A stretch of 64,000 nt of DNA from Micavibrio sp. TMED2 (lineage in GTDB: Bacteria; Pseudomonadota; Alphaproteobacteria; TMED2), in assembly GCA_002168225.1 (NCBI GenBank), contig NHBH01000005.1:1-64000 (forward strand), read 5' to 3'. Made by a program: the position numbers and the translations under genes. Shown one piece after another: positions 63,551 to 64,000 of the stretch (position 1 is its first letter; every line of letters starts with the position of its first letter). The notes below the pieces were generated by a model, which saw only the letters and a program-made list of their open reading frames with translations, was not told the DNA's origin and ran no database searches.

Positions 63551-64000
63551 ATGCAGGAAGCGCATAGCGACGTTGAGGTCAATGCCCTGACCCCGCCACA
63601 ACACCTTATCCTCTGGGTTATCCGAACATGGTTTCGCGGCATGGCACTGGGTGAGGAAGCATTGCCGGTCATCGAGCAGAGCTTTGCCGCCACCGGCATG
63701 CCCGAGGTCATCGGCGATGTGGACGAGTTCTTCAGCATGCTCGCCTGCGGTGCCATGGGCCCCTATTCCATCGGCTGCTCATCCTGTCTCTATCTGCACC
63801 GCTTCGAGATTTGCGTCATCAACGCCCTCGCCGCGTTCCAGCAGAACCAGTGGGACAAGGCGACCCATATGCTCGAAGCCTATATCAAGCCGGATGAAGC
63901 CTATATGGCCGGACCACCCGCCCGGCGGTTTGCCATGACCATGAGCGCCATGAACTGGATCATCCATCCCCTGATCATGGCGCAGGAAGAAGCAGAAACG
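63551..64000 (+). CDS. Fur-box gene of unknown function (3' end beyond window)
   Basis: At least 150 residues, open to the window end. It starts ATG 63551 with GGGAG upstream (MQEAHSDVEVNALTPPQHLILWVIRTWF). It has a conserved-looking CxxC (GCSSCLYLHRFE) and IQQNQWDKA-type helices (AFQQNQWDKATHMLEAYIKPDE). No family recognised. Divergent from the metallophore-type operon and preceded by a Fur box, so probably iron-regulated; a role in iron or metal handling is inferred only from that. Confidence 0.6.
   Translation, partial: MQEAHSDVEVNALTPPQHLILWVIRTWFRGMALGEEALPVIEQSFAATGMPEVIGDVDEFFSMLACGAMGPYSIGCSSCLYLHRFEICVINALAAFQQNQWDKATHMLEAYIKPDEAYMAGPPARRFAMTMSAMNWIIHPLIMAQEEAET

Overview
The window reads as chromosomal DNA of a GC-rich alphaproteobacterium, probably Rhodospirillales-like and possibly marine. 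This rests on gene order and protein character (small zinc-finger gene + polA; ubiA opposite rsmE-gshA; a Tct transporter with an IclR regulator; rpmI-rplT-pheS-pheT). It is an inference, since no rRNA gene is present. Two regions stand apart in base composition: the first 13 kb, and a short AT-rich gene near 34.2-35.1 kb.

Region 1 (1-13.1 kb) is a mobile, defence-rich accessory island. It holds a decayed serine-resolvase remnant, a restriction-modification-like group (XRE regulator, C5 cytosine methyltransferase, ParB-like protein, putative PD-(D/E)XK-like nuclease) and, convergent with it, a two-gene short Argonaute system. That system is TIR-APAZ plus a catalytically dead MID-PIWI protein, i.e. 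SPARTA architecture. Then come small unknown genes, two 140-bp copies of an intergenic repeat each placed before a cargo gene, a membrane protein, an ankyrin protein and a large serine recombinase. The recombinase reading frame runs out through a tRNA-Arg(CCG) gene, which is the likely integration site and right-hand boundary of the element.

Region 2 (13.2-44 kb) is core-like. It has GNAT, lipoprotein hydrolase and ABC ATPase genes, polA, SDR enzymes, an uncharacterised four-gene operon with one HExxH protein, pheST with rplT/rpmI, tandem ChaC-like genes, gpt, GST, a stand-alone radical SAM/SPASM protein, an AmgK-like kinase, an ATP-grasp/SDR pair, a tRNA-Arg(ACG) and a TPR protein.

Region 3 (44-50.3 kb) looks like one regulon for tricarboxylate use: citryl-CoA lyase-like protein, CoA-transferase and IclR regulator on one strand, TctC-TctB-TctA on the other. 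The same TTCGATATACGAA palindrome lies before the first gene of each operon.

Region 4 (50.4-60.2 kb) carries pmbA/tldE, ubiA, rsmE, gshA, a receiver-only response regulator and a CadC-like transmembrane/TPR protein.

Region 5 (60.3-64 kb) is probably a metallophore locus. It is a three-gene operon (SAM methyltransferase and two different nicotianamine synthase-like proteins) behind a near-perfect Zur-type palindrome. A divergent gene of unknown function sits behind a strong Fur-type box and runs off the window end. This and the SPARTA island are the two most interesting systems here.
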